Below, one piece after another: positions 1 to 6,540 of a stretch of 6,540 bases of DNA. A program made the translations under genes and the position numbers. The notes under the pieces were generated by a model. That model ran no database searches. It saw only the letters and a program-made list of their open reading frames with translations, and was not told where the DNA came from. Origin of the DNA: Betaproteobacteria bacterium (lineage in GTDB: Bacteria; Pseudomonadota; Gammaproteobacteria; Burkholderiales; Usitatibacteraceae); assembly GCA_012274175.1 (NCBI GenBank), contig JAAOZZ010000247.1:1-6540 (forward strand). Direction: 5' to 3'. Position 1 is the stretch's first letter, and each line of letters opens with the position of its first letter.

Positions 1-616
1 CGGCTGGCTGGCGACCGTCGACTGGGGCACCGTCACCGCACCCATCTTCATGGCCCATGACCGCGGCATCCCGGTGCACGTGTGGGTCGACGAGACCCGG
101 CCGCGCAACCAGGGCCTGCTCACCGCGTGGGAGCTCGCCGGGCACGGCGTGCCCCACACGCTGGTGACCGACAACGCGGGAGGCCACCTCATGCAGCGCG
201 GCCTCGTGGACCTGGTGATGGTGGGCGCGGACCGGGTGTCGCGGCGCGGCGACGTGTGCAACAAGATCGGCACCTACCTGAAGGCGCTCGCCGCGCGCGA
301 CAACGATGTCCCCTTCTACGCCGCGGTGCCCACGCCCACCATCGACTGGGGGATCGAGGACGCCATGGCACAGATCCCCATCGAGGAGCGCTCCGAGGAC
401 GAGGTGCGCATCGTTCGCGGCCTGGACGCCGAGGGCCGCTTCGCCGAAGTCACCATCGCCCCGCGCGCGACGCCCGTGGCCAATCCCGCGTTCGACGTGA
501 CGCCGGCCGCGCTCGTGACGGGCATCATCACGGAAAAAGGCGTCGTGCGCGCGCTCGAGCGCGAGCTGCTCGCCTTCTGGCCGCGACAGCGCGAGAGCAA
601 GGCCTATCTCACCTGA
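1..616 (+). CDS. mtnA: S-methyl-5-thioribose-1-phosphate isomerase, C-terminal part (5' end outside window)
   Basis: MtnA isomerises 5-methylthioribose-1-phosphate to 5-methylthioribulose-1-phosphate in the cytosolic methionine salvage pathway. The reading frame is open from base 2, well before the first ATG at 50, so that ATG is internal and the gene starts upstream of the window. The 204 visible residues begin [10 protein letters not shown], which in this family directly follows the THCNAG motif with the catalytic cysteine; that cysteine should therefore lie a few codons off the left edge. Family landmarks seen are [37 protein letters not shown] (visible residues 74-78, holding the catalytic aspartate at 77), [10 protein letters not shown], and the C-terminal [15 protein letters not shown]. 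MtnA proteins are usually about 350-380 residues, so roughly 150-170 are missing. The related eIF2B-type subunits and ribose-1,5-bisphosphate isomerases share the fold, but these motifs fit MtnA better. Nothing in the visible part is broken. Confidence 0.95.
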   Translation, partial: GWLATVDWGTVTAPIFMAHDRGIPVHVWVDETRPRNQGLLTAWELAGHGVPHTLVTDNAGGHLMQRGLVDLVMVGADRVSRRGDVCNKIGTYLKALAARDNDVPFYAAVPTPTIDWGIEDAMAQIPIEERSEDEVRIVRGLDAEGRFAEVTIAPRATPVANPAFDVTPAALVTGIITEKGVVRALERELLAFWPRQRESKAYLT

Positions 617-712
617 CCAGCGCGGAACACGCGCCCGGCGACAAGGTCGAAACGGGTTCGGTCGCGGGAAAGTAACGATGGCTTCAACCCGTCGAGGGAT
701 GCGCAAAGGCGA

Positions 713-778
713 AAAAGGGGTCAGGTTCCCTTTCCGGATTACCTTTCCGCCCCATGGAAAAGTAACCTGACCCCTTTT
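713..778. repeat. Imperfect palindromic REP/MITE-like element between mtnA and pckG
   Basis: A perfect 15-base inverted repeat, AAAAGGGGTCAGGTT (713-727) against AACCTGACCCCTTTT (764-778), extends inward to a stem of about 23 positions with two mismatches (713-735 against 756-778), leaving a loop of about 20 bases. It starts 96 bases after the mtnA stop and ends about 90 bases before the pckG start, so it disrupts no gene. Short palindromes containing GGGGTCAGG are, from general knowledge, dispersed in some proteobacterial genomes and associated with REP-associated tyrosine transposases; membership of that class is my inference, since no transposase and no second genomic copy is in the window. 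The transcribed hairpin ends in CCCCTTTT and is followed by CCCCTGTTTT, so it could also end or stabilise the mtnA transcript. Confidence 0.75.
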
Positions 779-784
779 CCCCTG

Positions 785-811
785 TTTTCGGACTTCCCGA
801 TTTGAGATAAT
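785..811 (+). promoter_or_regulatory. Candidate sigma-70-like promoter for pckG
   Basis: GATAAT at 806-811 matches the -10 consensus TATAAT at five of six positions and sits 59 bases before the pckG start, in a locally AT-richer stretch than its surroundings. The upstream -35 is weak: TTTTCG at 785-790 matches only three of six positions of TTGACA, at a short 15-base spacing. No operator could be recognised. A promoter somewhere in this region is plausible because pckG is separated from mtnA by over 250 bases and a hairpin, but the exact site is uncertain. Confidence 0.3.
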
Positions 812-856
812 CGCCGTTTCCCAAACGCCGGTATCGCCTACCAAAGCCGGCCACCT

Positions 857-863
857 GGAGGAG
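857..863 (+). promoter_or_regulatory. Strong ribosome binding site of pckG
   Basis: GGAGGAG lies 7 bases before the ATG at 871, an excellent Shine-Dalgarno match and spacing. It fixes the pckG start at 871 and is the best ribosome binding site in the window, consistent with a well-expressed central metabolic enzyme. Confidence 0.8.
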
Positions 864-870
864 TCGAGCA

Positions 871-2688
871 ATGCATGCCCAAGCCGCCCCGGTCTCGGGA
901 GGAGCCCCCACCCGAAATGCCAAGCTGCTGCAATGGGTGGAGCGGGTCGCCGCGCTCACGCAGCCTGACCGCATCCATTGGTGCGACGGCTCCGATGCCG
1001 AGTACGACCGCCTCTGCGCCGAGCTGGTCGCCGCGGGCACCTTCCGCAAGCTCGATGGCAAGCTGCGCCCCAATTCCTACCTGGCATGGTCCGACCCCAC
1101 CGACGTCGCGCGGGTCGAAGACCGCACCTTCATCTGCTCGCGCACGAAGGAAGAGGCCGGGCCCACGAACAACTGGGTCGATCCCTTGGAAATGCGCTCG
1201 ACGCTGGACGGCCTCTTCAAGGGCTGCATGCGCGGACGCACCATGTACGTGGTGCCCTTCAGCATGGGTCCCCTGGGATCCCACATCGCGCAGATCGGCG
1301 TGGAGATCTCCGATTCGGCCTACGTCGTCGTGAACATGAAGCTCATGACCCGCATGGGCCGCAAGGTGCTCGACGTGCTGGGCGACGGCGATTTCGTCCC
1401 GTGCCTGCACTCCGTGGGCGTGCCCCTGGCGCCGGGGCAGAAGGACGTCGCCTGGCCGTGCAACAGGGACCACAAGTACATCGTGCATTTCCCCGAGACC
1501 AAGGAAATCCTTTCCTTCGGATCGGGATACGGCGGCAATGCGCTCCTGGGCAAGAAGTGCCTCGCGCTGCGCATCGCCTCGGTGATGGGGCGCGAGCAGG
1601 GCTGGCTCGCGGAGCACATGCTGATCCTGGGCGTGGAGTCTCCTTCGGGCGACAAGCACTACGTGACGGCCGCCTTCCCCAGCGCCTGCGGCAAGACCAA
1701 CTTCGCGATGCTGATCCCGCCGCCCGCGTTCAAGGGCTGGAAGGTGACCACCATCGGCGACGACATCGCGTGGATCAAGCCCCACAAGGACGGGCGCCTG
1801 TACGCGATCAATCCCGAGGCGGGCTTCTTCGGCGTGGCCCCCGGCACCGGCTGGGACACCAACCCCAACTGCATGGAGACCATCAAGCGCGACACCATCT
1901 TCACCAACGTGGCGCTCACGCCCGAAGGCGACGTGTGGTGGGAAGGCATGAGCAAGGAACCGCCGCCCAAGCTCACCGACTGGACCGGCGGGGATTGGAC
2001 GCCGGACTGCGGGCGTCCCGCGGCCCACCCCAATTCGCGCTTCACCGTGGCCGCGGCGCAGTGCCCTTCCATCGACGAGCATTGGGACAATCCGGAAGGC
2101 GTCCCCATCGACGCATTCGTCTTCGGCGGCCGCCGGTCGACCACGGTGCCCCTGGTGACGGAGGCGAAGAGCTGGAGCGACGGCGTCTACATGGCCGCGA
2201 CCCTGGGAAGCGAGACCACCGCGGCCATCACGGGCCAGGTGGGCGTCGTGCGCCGCGACCCATTCGCGATGATCGCGTTCTGCGGCTACAACATGTCGGA
2301 CTACTTCGCCCATTGGCTGGCCCTGGGCAAGACGCTCGCCCGGGCGCCGAAGATCTACCTCGTGAACTGGTTCCGCAAGGACGCCAACGGCAAGTTCATC
2401 TGGCCGGGCTACGGCGAGAACATGCGCGTGTTGAAGTGGATCATCGAGCGGGTCGAGGGCAAGGCGCAGTCGCAGGACACGCCCCTCGGGCACGTGCCGG
2501 CGGCGCTGGACATGAACGGCCTCGAATCCTTCCCGCCCGAGCGCCTCGCCCAGGCCACCGCGGTGGAAACGCCGCGCTGGGCCGAGGAGATGAAGCTGCA
2601 CGCCGAGATGCTCGACAACAAGCTCGAGGGCCGGGCGCCCGCGGAGCTCAAGCGCCGCTTCGCGGAGCTGGACGCGGCCTTCCGCTGA
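871..2688 (+). CDS. pckG: Phosphoenolpyruvate carboxykinase (GTP)
   Basis: This cytosolic enzyme converts oxaloacetate and GTP to phosphoenolpyruvate, GDP and CO2, the committed entry to gluconeogenesis from TCA intermediates. The 605-residue protein is full length for the GTP-dependent family, which is unrelated in sequence detail to the ATP-dependent PckA. Visible motifs in order are the substrate-binding region VARVEDRTF (R81), [32 protein letters not shown] (metal-ligand lysine at 228-229), WLAEHM (metal-ligand H249), the P-loop FPSACGKTN at 269-277 with the hallmark reactive Cys273, the kinase-2 aspartates GDDIAW at 296-301, [11 protein letters not shown] at 418-428, and the nucleotide-binding [19 protein letters not shown] at 499-517. 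All residues expected for catalysis appear intact. The start is fixed by the GGAGGAG at 857-863. The gene stands alone: a palindrome and candidate promoter precede it, and a hairpin immediately follows its stop, so it is probably monocistronic. Confidence 0.98.
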   Translation: MHAQAAPVSGGAPTRNAKLLQWVERVAALTQPDRIHWCDGSDAEYDRLCAELVAAGTFRKLDGKLRPNSYLAWSDPTDVARVEDRTFICSRTKEEAGPTNNWVDPLEMRSTLDGLFKGCMRGRTMYVVPFSMGPLGSHIAQIGVEISDSAYVVVNMKLMTRMGRKVLDVLGDGDFVPCLHSVGVPLAPGQKDVAWPCNRDHKYIVHFPETKEILSFGSGYGGNALLGKKCLALRIASVMGREQGWLAEHMLILGVESPSGDKHYVTAAFPSACGKTNFAMLIPPPAFKGWKVTTIGDDIAWIKPHKDGRLYAINPEAGFFGVAPGTGWDTNPNCMETIKRDTIFTNVALTPEGDVWWEGMSKEPPPKLTDWTGGDWTPDCGRPAAHPNSRFTVAAAQCPSIDEHWDNPEGVPIDAFVFGGRRSTTVPLVTEAKSWSDGVYMAATLGSETTAAITGQVGVVRRDPFAMIAFCGYNMSDYFAHWLALGKTLARAPKIYLVNWFRKDANGKFIWPGYGENMRVLKWIIERVEGKAQSQDTPLGHVPAALDMNGLESFPPERLAQATAVETPRWAEEMKLHAEMLDNKLEGRAPAELKRRFAELDAAFR

Positions 2689-2719
2689 CCCGCTTCCGGC
2701 GCTTCGGCGCAGGAGCGGG
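2689..2719 (+). terminator. Hairpin with TTCG tetraloop directly after pckG
   Basis: The hairpin begins at the first base after the pckG stop codon. An outer stem of eight pairs (2689-2696 with 2712-2719, one G-U) and an inner four-pair stem (GCGC 2699-2702 with GCGC 2707-2710) are separated by a small internal loop and closed by C(TTCG)G, the exceptionally stable UUCG tetraloop in RNA. No T-run follows, so this is not a canonical intrinsic terminator. It may terminate transcription in a GC-rich genome or protect the 3' end of the pckG transcript. Confidence 0.5.
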
Positions 2720-2799
2720 CAGATGCTCTCAGTCCACGCCCGGCCGATGGTCTTCGAGTAGTATCGGGACCACGCCACGGCCGGAAAATAGAACGATCC

Positions 2800-4155
2800 A
2801 TGGACACACCCATCGCCGACATCGTGGGAAGCCGCTCCGATGCGCTCGTCGGAACGCTCCTCGACTCGGTGCGCATCGCCTCCGTGAGCCTCACCGGCGA
2901 GGGCATCGCCGAGCAGGTGGCGTTCCTCGGCAAGCGCCTCGAGGGCTGGGGCTTCGCGGTCGAGGTGCACGCGACCTCGAGCCATCCCATCGTCTACGCC
3001 GAGGCGGGCCCAAAGGATGCGAAGTTCACGTGGCTCCTCTACGGCCACTACGACGTCTATCCCGCCGACGAGAAGCAGGAGGGCTGGAAGACCCGGCCCT
3101 TCGAGCCCGTCGTCGAGGGCGACCGCATCTGGGGCCGCGGCACCGGCGACAACAAGGGCCAGCACCTCGCGATGCTGAGCGCGATCGCGCTCTGGCGGGA
3201 GCTCCACGGCGAGCTTCCGATCCGCGTGAAGGTGATCCTCGAGGGCGACGAGGAGACCGGGAGCGTTCCGCTGCCGAAGTTCGTCGAGGCGAACCGCGCG
3301 CGGCTCGCCGCGGATCTGTGCTGCTACTCCGACGGCCCGATGTATCCGAACGACCAGCCGGCGCTGCTCATGGGCGTGCGGGGCATCCTCGGGCTCGAGT
3401 TCGTCTCGCAGGGAGCCAAGCGCAACCTGCACTCGGGCAACTTCGGCGGCGTGGCGCCCAATCCCACCCTCGACCTCATCCACCTGCTGGCCGAGATGGT
3501 GGACCGCGATGGGCGCCTGCAGGTGCCCGGCGCGGGCGATGCAGACGTCGCCGTGGACGCGGCGGACCTCGCGGCGGTGCGCGCGCTGCAGGTCGACCAC
3601 GCGGGCTTTCGCGAAAGTGTGGGCGCGGAGCCCACCACGGGTGCCGACGACGCGCTCTTCCACGAGCGCCTCATGCTGCGGCCCGCGTTCAACGTGTCGG
3701 GTTTCGCCGCGGGCTATACCGGCGCGGGGCAGAAATCGATCATCTACAAGGAAGCGAGCGCGAAGGCGGACCTGCGGCTCGTGGGCACGCAGGAACCGCT
3801 CGAGGTGCTGGAAGCGATCCAGCGCTTCGCCCGGGAGCGCGGCTACCACGGCATCGAGATCCGCGCGATCAAGACGACACCGCCCTCGCGCACGCCACTG
3901 GACCATCCACTGGTCCCGCTCGTGAAGGACGCCGTGGCGAAGGGCTTCGGCCGCGCGCCCGTGGTGGTGCCCGCGCTGGGAGGCACGACGCCCGACTACG
4001 TCTTCACGCGCCTGCTGGGCCTGCCCTCGATCGTGGTGCCGCTCGCCCCCTACGACGAGAACAACCACGCGCCCAACGAATCCACCAAGGTGTCCCTCTA
4101 CCTCGCGGGCGTGCGCACGGGGCTGCACCTCATCGAGGCATTCGCACGTCAATGA
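2800..4155 (+). CDS. M20-family metallopeptidase (dipeptidase/carboxypeptidase-like)
   Basis: A 451-residue zinc-dependent hydrolase of the M20 (ArgE/DapE/ACY1/CPG2/carnosinase) family, usual length for the class. The expected di-metal centre is complete: H83 in YGHYDVYP with the assisting D85, bridging D117 in GTGDNKGQ, the general base E151 and ligand E152 in EGDEETGS, D178 in SDGP, and H423 in NNHAPNE. The lid or dimerisation domain lies between roughly residues 190 and 310 and carries NLHSGNFGG with the conserved substrate-contacting H211. There is no signal peptide, so it should be cytosolic. These motifs best resemble dipeptidase-like M20 members, but the true substrate (peptide, acyl-amino acid or carbamoyl compound) cannot be read from sequence. 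The ATG at 2800 has only a weak Shine-Dalgarno (GGAAAA at 2783-2788) and no better in-frame start is near. It is followed without a gap by an aldo/keto reductase, suggesting a two-gene operon. Confidence 0.93.
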   Translation: MDTPIADIVGSRSDALVGTLLDSVRIASVSLTGEGIAEQVAFLGKRLEGWGFAVEVHATSSHPIVYAEAGPKDAKFTWLLYGHYDVYPADEKQEGWKTRPFEPVVEGDRIWGRGTGDNKGQHLAMLSAIALWRELHGELPIRVKVILEGDEETGSVPLPKFVEANRARLAADLCCYSDGPMYPNDQPALLMGVRGILGLEFVSQGAKRNLHSGNFGGVAPNPTLDLIHLLAEMVDRDGRLQVPGAGDADVAVDAADLAAVRALQVDHAGFRESVGAEPTTGADDALFHERLMLRPAFNVSGFAAGYTGAGQKSIIYKEASAKADLRLVGTQEPLEVLEAIQRFARERGYHGIEIRAIKTTPPSRTPLDHPLVPLVKDAVAKGFGRAPVVVPALGGTTPDYVFTRLLGLPSIVVPLAPYDENNHAPNESTKVSLYLAGVRTGLHLIEAFARQ

Positions 4156-4159
4156 AGGA
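4155..4159 (+). promoter_or_regulatory. Ribosome binding site supporting the 4170 start of the aldo/keto reductase
   Basis: AAGGA lies 10 bases before the ATG at 4170 and begins on the last base of the peptidase stop codon. The alternative ATG at 4152 overlaps that stop as ATGA but has only a weak GAGG-like sequence upstream. The position suggests ribosomes finishing the peptidase can reinitiate on this gene. Confidence 0.45.
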
Positions 4160-4169
4160 TGCAATCCCC

Positions 4170-5177
4170 ATGGAATATCGACGACTGGGCGCGAGCGGGC
4201 TGATGGTCTCGCCCCTCTGCCTCGGCACCATGATGTTCGGCGACCGCACCGATGCCGCGGAGGCGAGGCGCATCGTCGACAGCGCCCGCGCAGCGGGAGT
4301 GAACTTCATCGACGTGGCCGACGTATACGCCCAGGGCGAAGCGGAGCGCATCACCGGGCCCCTCGTGGCGCGGGATCGCGAGCGCTGGGTCGTCGCCACC
4401 AAGGTCGGCAACCCCATGGGAGACGATCCCAACCGGCGCGGCACGGGACGCAAGTGGATCCTGGCCGCGATCGACGAAAGCCTCGAGCGGCTGGGCCTGG
4501 ACTATGTCGACATCTACTACCTGCATCGCGATATCCAGGCCACTCCCCTGGAGGAAACCCTGGGCGCGATGGCCGACGTGATCGGCGCGGGCAAGGCGCG
4601 CTACTTCGGCATCTCCAATTTCCGCGGCTGGCGCATCGCCGAAGTGATGCGCGTGTGCGGGGAGCTGGGCATCGAGCGCCCCGTGGTGAGCCAGCCCTAC
4701 TACAACGCGATGAACCGGCAGCCCGAGAACGAAATCCTGCCCGCGTGCCGACATTACGGCATCGGCGTCGTGCCCTACAGCCCGCTCGCGCGCGGCGTGC
4801 TGCTGGGCAAGTACCGGCAGGACGAGCCGCCGCCGGCCGACACGCGCGCCGGGCGCAAGGACAGGCGCATCCTCGAGACGGAGTTCCGCCCCGAGTCCCT
4901 CGCGATCGCGCAGACGCTCAAGGCCCATGCCGAGAAGAAGGGCATGACCGCGGGCGACTTCGCCGTGAACTGGGTGCTGGGCAACGGGATCGTCTCGAGC
5001 GTCATCGCCGGGCCGCGCACCCTCGAGCAGTGGAACGCGTACCTCGGAGCGCTGGGAAAGCGCCTCGACGCCGAGGACGAGGCGCTGGTGGATTCCCTCG
5101 TGCGGCCGGGCCATCCGTCCACGCCCGGGTACAACGATCCCAGCTATCCCCTGAACGGGCGCATTCCGCGAGCCTAG
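4170..5177 (+). CDS. Aldo/keto reductase
   Basis: An NAD(P)H-dependent TIM-barrel oxidoreductase that reduces aldehydes or ketones to alcohols, presumably cytosolic. Read from 4170 it has 335 residues, normal for the family, and begins MEYRRLGASGLMVSPLCLGT, the standard aldo/keto reductase N terminus. The catalytic tetrad is complete: D48 and Y53 in FIDVADVY, K78 in VVATKVG, and H119 in DIYYLHRD. GISNF, SQPYYNAMNRQPE, VPYSPLARGVL and, near the C terminus, VIAGPRTLEQ (278-287, cofactor phosphate region) are also present. An alternative ATG at 4152 would add MKDAIP and overlap the upstream peptidase stop by ATGA; I prefer 4170 because the family consensus starts there and AAGGA precedes it. In either case the gene is probably translationally coupled to the peptidase. 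Its stop codon overlaps that of the convergent denD-like gene. The physiological substrate is unknown. Confidence 0.95.
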   Translation: MEYRRLGASGLMVSPLCLGTMMFGDRTDAAEARRIVDSARAAGVNFIDVADVYAQGEAERITGPLVARDRERWVVATKVGNPMGDDPNRRGTGRKWILAAIDESLERLGLDYVDIYYLHRDIQATPLEETLGAMADVIGAGKARYFGISNFRGWRIAEVMRVCGELGIERPVVSQPYYNAMNRQPENEILPACRHYGIGVVPYSPLARGVLLGKYRQDEPPPADTRAGRKDRRILETEFRPESLAIAQTLKAHAEKKGMTAGDFAVNWVLGNGIVSSVIAGPRTLEQWNAYLGALGKRLDAEDEALVDSLVRPGHPSTPGYNDPSYPLNGRIPRA

Positions 5178-6115
5178 GCGGCGCGCCCGCCCTCGAGGTG
5201 GTCGCGCACGATGGACTCGAAGTCGCCGTCGGCGCGAAAGCCCATGGCGAGCGCGCGATCGGTGCGAAAGCGCACCGGCCAGGTCTGCACGATGCCCTGG
5301 ATGCGCGCATCGGGCTTGAACGTCACGCGCTCGACGGCCTCGCGCCCCGCCACCCGTCCCATGGCGTCGATCATCTCCCGCACCGTGAGCGTGATGCCGG
5401 GCAGGTTCACCACGCGCGTCGTGGGCCACGCCGAGGAGGCCAGCTCGACGGCGTGGATGAAAGCCGCCACCACGCGCCGCGGCGACAGGATCCAGACGCC
5501 CGTCGTGTCGGGCACCGGGCAATCGCTGGGCACGCCGGCCAGCGGCTCGCGGATGATGCCGCTCGCGAACGACGAGGCCGCGAGGTTCGGCTCGCCGGGC
5601 CGCACCACCACCGTCGGCAGCCGGAGCGAGCGCCCGTCGATCATGCCCTTGCGCGTGAAATCGGCCACCAGGTACTCGCCGATCACCTTCTGGGTGCCGT
5701 AGGAAGTCTGGGGCGCGGGCGTGGTCCCGTCGTCGAGCACGTCGGGAAGCACGCCGCCGAAGGCGGCCACGGAGCTCGCGAACACGAATCGCGGCGGGCG
5801 CTCGAGCTTGCGGCACGCCTCGAGGAGTGCCCGCGTTCCGTCGAGGTTCACGCGGTATCCCAGGTCGAAGTCCATCTCGGCACCGCCGCTCACGACCGCG
5901 GCCAGGTGGAAGACGGTGTCGGTGTCGTTGCCCAGCGCGGAGGCGATCACGGCGGGCGAGGAGACATCTCCCGCGATGCACTCGAACGCCTTCTCGAGCC
6001 CGGGCGGGAATGCCACGTCGAGCAGCCGGATGCGCTCGCCCGGATCGCGCGCCCTGAGTGCCGCCGCGAGCCGCGAGCCGATGAATCCGCCGCCCCCGGT
6101 GATGAGTGTCTTCAT
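5174..6115 (-). CDS. denD: D-erythronate dehydrogenase-like NAD-dependent epimerase/dehydratase family protein
   Basis: An extended short-chain dehydrogenase of 313 residues. DenD oxidises D-erythronate at C2 to 2-oxo-D-erythronate with NAD, the first step of D-erythronate catabolism. Visible are the Rossmann motif TGGGGFIG at 6-13, an acidic D33 after the second strand (NAD preference), FHLAAVVSGGAE (69-80), ASSVAAFGG (113-121) and the catalytic Y139 and K143 in SYGTQK. Stretches typical of the DenD group rather than sugar-nucleotide epimerases are PQTSYGTQKVIGE, GRSLRLPTVVVRPG and AASSFASGIIREPL. The start at 6115 gives MKTLITGGGGFIG, the expected N terminus, and has GGAAGGA 11 bases upstream; a start at 6148 would add 11 unconserved residues and absorb that site. 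No kinase or decarboxylase partners of the erythronate pathway are in the window, so the substrate is inferred from family resemblance only. It follows a GGDEF gene by 38 bases. Confidence 0.85.
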   Translation of the reverse strand: MKTLITGGGGFIGSRLAAALRARDPGERIRLLDVAFPPGLEKAFECIAGDVSSPAVIASALGNDTDTVFHLAAVVSGGAEMDFDLGYRVNLDGTRALLEACRKLERPPRFVFASSVAAFGGVLPDVLDDGTTPAPQTSYGTQKVIGEYLVADFTRKGMIDGRSLRLPTVVVRPGEPNLAASSFASGIIREPLAGVPSDCPVPDTTGVWILSPRRVVAAFIHAVELASSAWPTTRVVNLPGITLTVREMIDAMGRVAGREAVERVTFKPDARIQGIVQTWPVRFRTDRALAMGFRADGDFESIVRDHLEGGRAA

Positions 6116-6126
6116 GGGAATCCAAT

Positions 6127-6133
6127 TCCTTCC
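6127..6133 (-). promoter_or_regulatory. Ribosome binding site of the denD-like gene
   Basis: On the minus strand GGAAGGA lies 11 bases before the ATG at 6115, in the 38-base gap after the GGDEF gene. It is a good Shine-Dalgarno at a slightly long spacing and decides the start against the longer alternative at 6148. Confidence 0.5.
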
Positions 6134-6153
6134 ATGCCTCGTTGGCACCTTCG

Positions 6154-6540
6154 CTATCCCTGCACCTCCACGCGGTCGCGCCCTTCGCGCTTCGCCGCAT
6201 ACAGCCGGCGATCGGCCACGGCGAACAGGTGGTCCCAGTCGGCCCCGTCGTCGGGAAAGAGCGCCACGCCGCCGCTCACCGTGACGCGCAGGTCGCCCCC
6301 ATCGGAGGCTACCCGCGCCGCGCCCGCCGCGGCGCGCAACCGCTCCGCCGCATCCCGAGCGCCCGCGGCCGATTGCTGCGCCAGCAGGATCAGGAATTCC
6401 TCCCCGCCGATCCGCGCGAGCACCTCCTCCCCGCGCTTGGCCCCGGCGAGCGCGTCGGCCACCGCCTTGAGCACCGCGTCGCCCATGGCGTGGCCGTGGC
6501 GGTCGTTCACCAGCTTGAAGTGGTCGATGTCGAATACCGC
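6154..6540 (-). CDS. Diguanylate cyclase, C-terminal GGDEF domain (5' end outside window)
   Basis: The GGDEF domain condenses two GTP to cyclic di-GMP, the second messenger controlling motility and biofilm. The frame is open to the window edge and the bases before the GTG at 6510 encode AVFDIDHFKLV, the conserved start of the domain's metal site, so that GTG is internal and the gene begins beyond 6540. In order one sees DIDHFK (metal-binding aspartate), VNDRHGHAMGD (substrate-binding asparagine and aspartate), RIGGEEF (signature at 6394-6408, an active variant of GGDEF), and the closing VSGGVALFPDDG and ADRRLYAAKREGRDRV. The allosteric inhibitory site expected five residues before GGEEF reads RGEE (6424-6435), so the usual RxxD aspartate is replaced by glutamate. 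The protein ends soon after the domain, with no EAL domain following. Any sensory or membrane region lies outside the window. It runs in the same direction as denD with a 38-base gap. Confidence 0.95.
   Translation of the reverse strand, partial: AVFDIDHFKLVNDRHGHAMGDAVLKAVADALAGAKRGEEVLARIGGEEFLILLAQQSAAGARDAAERLRAAAGAARVASDGGDLRVTVSGGVALFPDDGADWDHLFAVADRRLYAAKREGRDRVEVQG

Noticed and set aside
652..692. Seven-base inverted repeat ACGGGTT/AACCCGT after mtnA as a terminator
   Set aside because: The stem is short, the loop is 27 bases and no T-run follows; it is easily expected by chance.
2759..2764. TAGTAT as a -10 box for the peptidase gene
   Set aside because: Only four of six positions match and no -35-like sequence lies at a proper distance, so a promoter here cannot be supported.
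978..4151. Plus-strand open frame running through pckG and the peptidase into the aldo/keto reductase, suggesting a giant fusion
   Set aside because: Only the part from about 4152 onward matches a protein family. The rest is an R/G/A-rich out-of-frame reading of pckG and the peptidase, so there is no fusion.
838..4164. Minus-strand open frame of 1108 codons antisense to pckG and the peptidase
   Set aside because: It is the mirror of two well-recognised genes in GC-rich DNA where stops are rare. Its translation is rich in R, H, A, G and V with no recognisable domain, and it spans an intergenic region and two unrelated genes.
4149..6200. Minus-strand open frame of 683 codons across the reductase and denD
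   Set aside because: It is out of frame with denD and antisense to the reductase, with low-complexity arginine-rich translation and no domain; a high-GC shadow.

Overview
The window is GC-rich bacterial chromosome, with codons strongly favouring G or C at the third position. It reads as ordinary core and accessory metabolism rather than a mobile island. A GTP-type PEP carboxykinase, a betaproteobacterial-looking MtnA, a D-erythronate dehydrogenase and a GGDEF protein, together with a GGGGTCAGGTT-type palindromic repeat, suggest a proteobacterium, most likely a betaproteobacterium. That placement is inference from family resemblance, not from a search.

Layout: (1) 1-616, plus strand, the C-terminal part of methylthioribose-1-phosphate isomerase (mtnA), cut by the window edge. 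(2) 617-870, an intergenic region carrying a conspicuous imperfect palindrome (713-778) and then a candidate promoter and strong Shine-Dalgarno for the next gene. (3) 871-2688, plus strand, complete GTP-dependent PEP carboxykinase (pckG), followed directly by a stable-looking hairpin with a TTCG loop (2689-2719). (4) 2800-4155, plus strand, an M20-family metallopeptidase with all expected metal ligands. (5) 4170-5177 (or from 4152), plus strand, an aldo/keto reductase that is probably translationally coupled to the peptidase. (6) 5174-6115, minus strand, a D-erythronate dehydrogenase-like extended SDR (denD), whose stop codon overlaps that of the aldo/keto reductase in a shared CTAG. (7) 6154-6540, minus strand, the C-terminal GGDEF (diguanylate cyclase) domain of a protein that begins outside the window and lies 38 bp upstream of denD.

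The genes do not form one pathway. MtnA belongs to methionine salvage and PckG to gluconeogenesis. The peptidase and aldo/keto reductase look like a small two-gene unit, and the diguanylate cyclase and denD are co-directional and may share a transcript. I found no convincing new multi-gene system, CRISPR array, tRNA, rRNA or insertion sequence. The most interesting non-coding signal is the palindrome between mtnA and pckG, in which a GTTAC(C)TTTCC-like core recurs on both strands, as in short dispersed REP-like elements.
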